Source: Streptomyces spinosisporus (GTDB lineage Bacteria > Actinomycetota > Actinomycetes > Streptomycetales > Streptomycetaceae). Taken from it: a stretch of DNA of 64,000 nucleotides. Positions 62,094 to 64,000 of the stretch are shown here, piece after piece. Positions within the stretch are counted from its first letter, which is position 1. Every line of letters begins with the position of its first letter. The position numbers and the translations under genes were made by a program. The notes under the pieces were generated by a model, which was not told the origin of the DNA, searched no databases, and worked only from the letters and a program-made list of their open reading frames with translations. The DNA lies in assembly GCF_022698145.1 (NCBI RefSeq), contig NZ_JALDAX010000004.1, positions 186,001 through 250,000 on the forward strand, in the 5' to 3' direction.

Positions 62094-62507
62094 ATGGCGA
62101 GCTATCCGCAGGATCCTGGTGCCCCCGACGCCGCATACCTCGGCTTCTGGCAGGAACGGCACCTGTGCACGCTGACGACTCCGCGCCCGGACGGCAGCCC
62201 GCACGTCGTACCCGTCGGCGTCACCTATGACCCCGGGGCCCGGCTGGCCCGGGTGATCGCGGACAAGGCCAGCACGAAGGTGCAGAACGTGCTGGCGGCC
62301 GGAGCCGAGGGGGCGAGGGTCGCCGTGTGCCAGGTGGAGGGGCGGCGCTGGGCGACGCTGGAGGGCCGGGCGGTCGTACGGACGGACCGGGACCGGGTCG
62401 CGGAGGCCGAGCGGCGCTACGCCGAGCGCTACGGACGCACCCCGAGACCCAATCCGTCGCGCGTGGTGATCGAGATCGGACTGACCCGGGCAATGGGGCG
62501 CGGATGA
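62094..62507 (+). CDS. PPOX-class (flavin/F420) oxidoreductase-fold protein
   Basis: A 137-residue split-barrel protein: LGFWQERHLCTLTTPRPDGSPHVVPVGVTYD, then VQNVLAAGAEGARVAVCQVEGRRWATLEGRAVV. This matches the small PPOX/F420-dependent oxidoreductase family common in actinobacteria. It is divergent from clpB, with HAIR in the intervening 135 bp; the site is placed to affect clpB only, or both. Confidence 0.82.
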   Translation: MASYPQDPGAPDAAYLGFWQERHLCTLTTPRPDGSPHVVPVGVTYDPGARLARVIADKASTKVQNVLAAGAEGARVAVCQVEGRRWATLEGRAVVRTDRDRVAEAERRYAERYGRTPRPNPSRVVIEIGLTRAMGRG

Positions 62508-62571
62508 CTGTTTCCAGCCAGGAAACGACCATGCCCGATTGCGTCGATACCCGGAAATGTCCCCCAAAACT

Positions 62572-62612
62572 GCAGCGGCGTCACCGTGTTCAGGTCACGG
62601 TGACGCCGCTGC
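62572..62612. terminator. Bidirectional 17-bp terminator
   Basis: GCAGCGGCGTCACCGTG pairs perfectly with CACGGTGACGCCGCTGC around a 7-nt loop, between the convergent PPOX and Rieske-like genes. Confidence 0.85.
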
Positions 62613-62655
62613 GGGGGGAAGCACCTGAGCGAACTGTTACGACGGGGGATTCGCG

Positions 62656-62991
62656 TCAGGCACTGCGGGGGGTGGCTGAGATGGTCCGAACATCGGGGGT
62701 TTCCGGTTCCACCAGCCGGTGGTCTCGCTGGTCCAGGTTCACAAAGATCATTCCGTACCGGATGGCACATCGCACGGGCTGCGGCGCGCCCCGGGGCCGC
62801 CGCAGACACCGGTACGCCCGTACGTCCTCGTCCTCGTCGCGCGTGACGACGACCGGCTCACCGAAGACGGTCACCATCAGCGAGTCACCGGAGTGGGGGA
62901 TCGCGGTGACCAGGTCGATGAAGTGCCAGCCGGAGCGGTAGGCCGTGGCCATTTCGCGACGGAAGGAGCGGTCGTCGGGTGGAGTGGTCAT
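62656..62991 (-). CDS. Degenerate Rieske-like small protein
   Basis: A 111-residue protein that reads like the N-terminal Rieske domain of a ring-hydroxylating oxygenase: YRSGWHFIDLVTAIPHSGDSLMV, TVFGEPVVVTRDEDEDVRAYRCL, and the after-cluster segment YGMIFVNLDQRD. Both cluster cysteines survive (Cys62, Cys75), but the His ligands are Arg (C62-L-R64 and C75-A-I-R78, with 10 residues between R64 and C75), so a normal 2Fe-2S Rieske centre is not expected. The ATG overlaps the repeat-peptide stop by 4 bp (ATGA), implying coupled synthesis. Family membership is my reading; function unknown. Confidence 0.6.
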   Translation of the reverse strand: MTTPPDDRSFRREMATAYRSGWHFIDLVTAIPHSGDSLMVTVFGEPVVVTRDEDEDVRAYRCLRRPRGAPQPVRCAIRYGMIFVNLDQRDHRLVEPETPDVRTISATPRSA

Positions 62992-63260
62992 GACGGAACG
63001 GCCCAGCTGCTGTCGGTCGGGGCCAGCCAGCTGCTGTCCTCCGGGGCAACCCAGGAGCTGTCCCCGGGGACATCGTCCGCAACGATCACCCAACTGCTGT
63101 CACCGGGAGGGGCGGCAGTGGTGCTCCAGCTGCTGTCCCCCGCGACATCACCCTTCGTCCCCGAGAGGCCGCTCAGCGCTCCGAGGGCCACGGCGGCGGA
63201 GAAGGCGGCGACAAGCGCCGAGCGAAGCATTCTCTTATGCATAGTCGGCTTCGTCCTCAT
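62988..63260 (-). CDS. Exported peptide with five DSSW repeats
   Basis: A 90-residue peptide. The N-terminus (MRTKPTMHKRMLRSALVAAF) is a basic n-region plus hydrophobic core to about residue 32, a Sec-type signal. The mature part contains DSSW at residues 42-45, 54-57, 67-70, 75-78 and 83-86, four of them within G/E/T-DSSW contexts. There are no cysteines. AGAGGTGA about 8 nt before ATG 63260 decides the start; an internal Met at 63242 is an alternative. It is translated ahead of the Rieske-like protein and is divergent from a regulator. I do not recognise an established family. Confidence 0.7.
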   Translation of the reverse strand: MRTKPTMHKRMLRSALVAAFSAAVALGALSGLSGTKGDVAGDSSWSTTAAPPGDSSWVIVADDVPGDSSWVAPEDSSWLAPTDSSWAVPS

Positions 63261-63376
63261 TTGAAGGTCACCTCTCCCCCGTCCGAATAAGACGATGGCC
63301 CATTCCGGCACGTCATGGCCACACAAACGATGCATCATGTTCCTGCACGTTCAGGACCCTGGGGGGTGGAGATCTG

Positions 63377-64000
63377 GTGATAAATGAGACTAAGCGGACA
63401 CATCCCCATGGGTTGACCGACCTGTGCGAGGATGGACGCCGCCTCTACGGCAACGCTCTCCGGACGGGCCGGATAGCCCGTACGGATGTGGAACCCGCGC
63501 CGTGCCTGATGGAGTTCGCCCTACTTCATCCCGATCCCGACGACCCGAACTGGCTGCGCCCGGTACCCCCTTCGGTCGCCCTCGCCCAGCGCCTCACCCC
63601 GATCGAGAACGAGATCACCCAGCGCAGGCGGATGTCCATCGAACTCGCGGACGCTTTCGAGCCGTTCATGACGCTCAGCGCCCAGTCGACGGGCACCACC
63701 CACTCCATCACGGTGCTGGAGGGCCTCGACCGGATCAACGCCGCCCTCGACCTGGCCACGGCCCAGTGCCAGACCGAGATGCTCACCGTCCAGCCCAGCC
63801 GCCGGCGCCTGGAGCACACCCTCACCAAGGCCCTGGAACGCGACCGCCCGCTGATCGAACGCGGCTGCCGCATCCGCACGCTCTACCAGCACCCCGCCCG
63901 CTACAGCCCCGAAACCCTGGCCTACGTCGCCCAGTTCACCGACGGCAAGGTGGAGTACCGCACCATCGACGAGCTCGTCGAGCGGCTGATCATCTGCGAC
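63377..64000 (+). CDS. Regulator-like protein, N-terminal part (runs off window)
   Basis: The GTG start at 63377 has GGAG 5 nt upstream, and the open frame continues exactly to base 64000 (208 residues), so the gene is truncated by the window. Early residues LTDLCEDGRRLYGNALRTGRIARTDVEPAPCLMEFALLHP and the middle THSITVLEGLDRINAALDLATAQCQTEMLTVQP match my recollection of Streptomyces TrmB-like/LuxR regulators, in which the HTH domain is C-terminal and not visible here. The position across 116 bp from the DSSW peptide suggests control of it. Confidence 0.6.
   Translation, partial: MINETKRTHPHGLTDLCEDGRRLYGNALRTGRIARTDVEPAPCLMEFALLHPDPDDPNWLRPVPPSVALAQRLTPIENEITQRRRMSIELADAFEPFMTLSAQSTGTTHSITVLEGLDRINAALDLATAQCQTEMLTVQPSRRRLEHTLTKALERDRPLIERGCRIRTLYQHPARYSPETLAYVAQFTDGKVEYRTIDELVERLIICD

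Overview
This window looks like a core chromosomal segment of a Streptomyces or very close relative. The DNA is strongly GC-rich with G/C at third codon positions, GTG and TTG starts are common, and Tat and Ser/Thr-kinase genes are present. The gene order (sigma factor, asd, lysC, recR, ybaB, purA, CYP107U-type P450, kynU/kynA, class II fba, pyrE, clpB) agrees with what I remember of the S. coelicolor chromosome around SCO3613-SCO3661. That synteny is from memory and was not searched. I see no rRNA, tRNA, CRISPR array, transposase or integrase. Protein families are called by reading motifs, not by database search.

Layout. Bases 1-6.3 kb: the end of a TrkA/RCK protein, an S9 peptidase, an NTF2-like protein, SURF1, a 500-bp degenerate minisatellite, and a sigma factor coupled to a membrane protein. 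6.6-12.4 kb: asd-lysC, a TSUP transporter, a membrane-tethered degenerate receiver, and the ybaB-recR-DUF5063 group. 12.6-20.5 kb: a SLATT protein, a Tat-exported M28 peptidase, a membrane-anchored PstS-like protein, a PASTA-less Ser/Thr kinase, and a DJ-1/MarR operon with its own operators. 20.6-30.2 kb: a class III aminotransferase, a GntR regulator coupled to a GT2/membrane glycosyltransferase fusion, an NmrA-like reductase facing an ECF41-type sigma factor, and a Tat-exported 5'-nucleotidase. 30.3-34.6 kb is accessory in character: an XRE(DUF5753)/DUF6879 pair divergent from an unknown gene and a methyltransferase, then a one-domain GntR protein divergent from two small unknown genes. 34.6-44.8 kb: purA, a lipid-kinase-like protein, two Uma2 proteins, a MarR/GbsR regulator divergent from an ABC exporter, a P450 and a two-component pair. 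44.9-48.0 kb: a kynurenine-pathway block. 48.2-56.6 kb: DUF3151, an MFS exporter, an epimerase-pyrE-fba run, a CoxG-like protein, a membrane spermidine-synthase-like protein, DUF2617, and a Gly/Cys/His-tailed peptide. 56.8-62.5 kb: an aminotransferase, YbjN, and clpB with a textbook HAIR operator. 62.6-64.0 kb: a secreted peptide with five DSSW repeats, translationally coupled to a degenerate Rieske-like protein and divergent from a regulator that runs off the window.

The last block is my best candidate for an undescribed system. It combines an exported repeat peptide, a small protein that keeps the two Rieske cysteines but has Arg in place of both His ligands, and a divergent regulator. The XRE/DUF6879 region with its four helically phased GCAACTT repeats is second. 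Most of the rest is conserved Streptomyces housekeeping.
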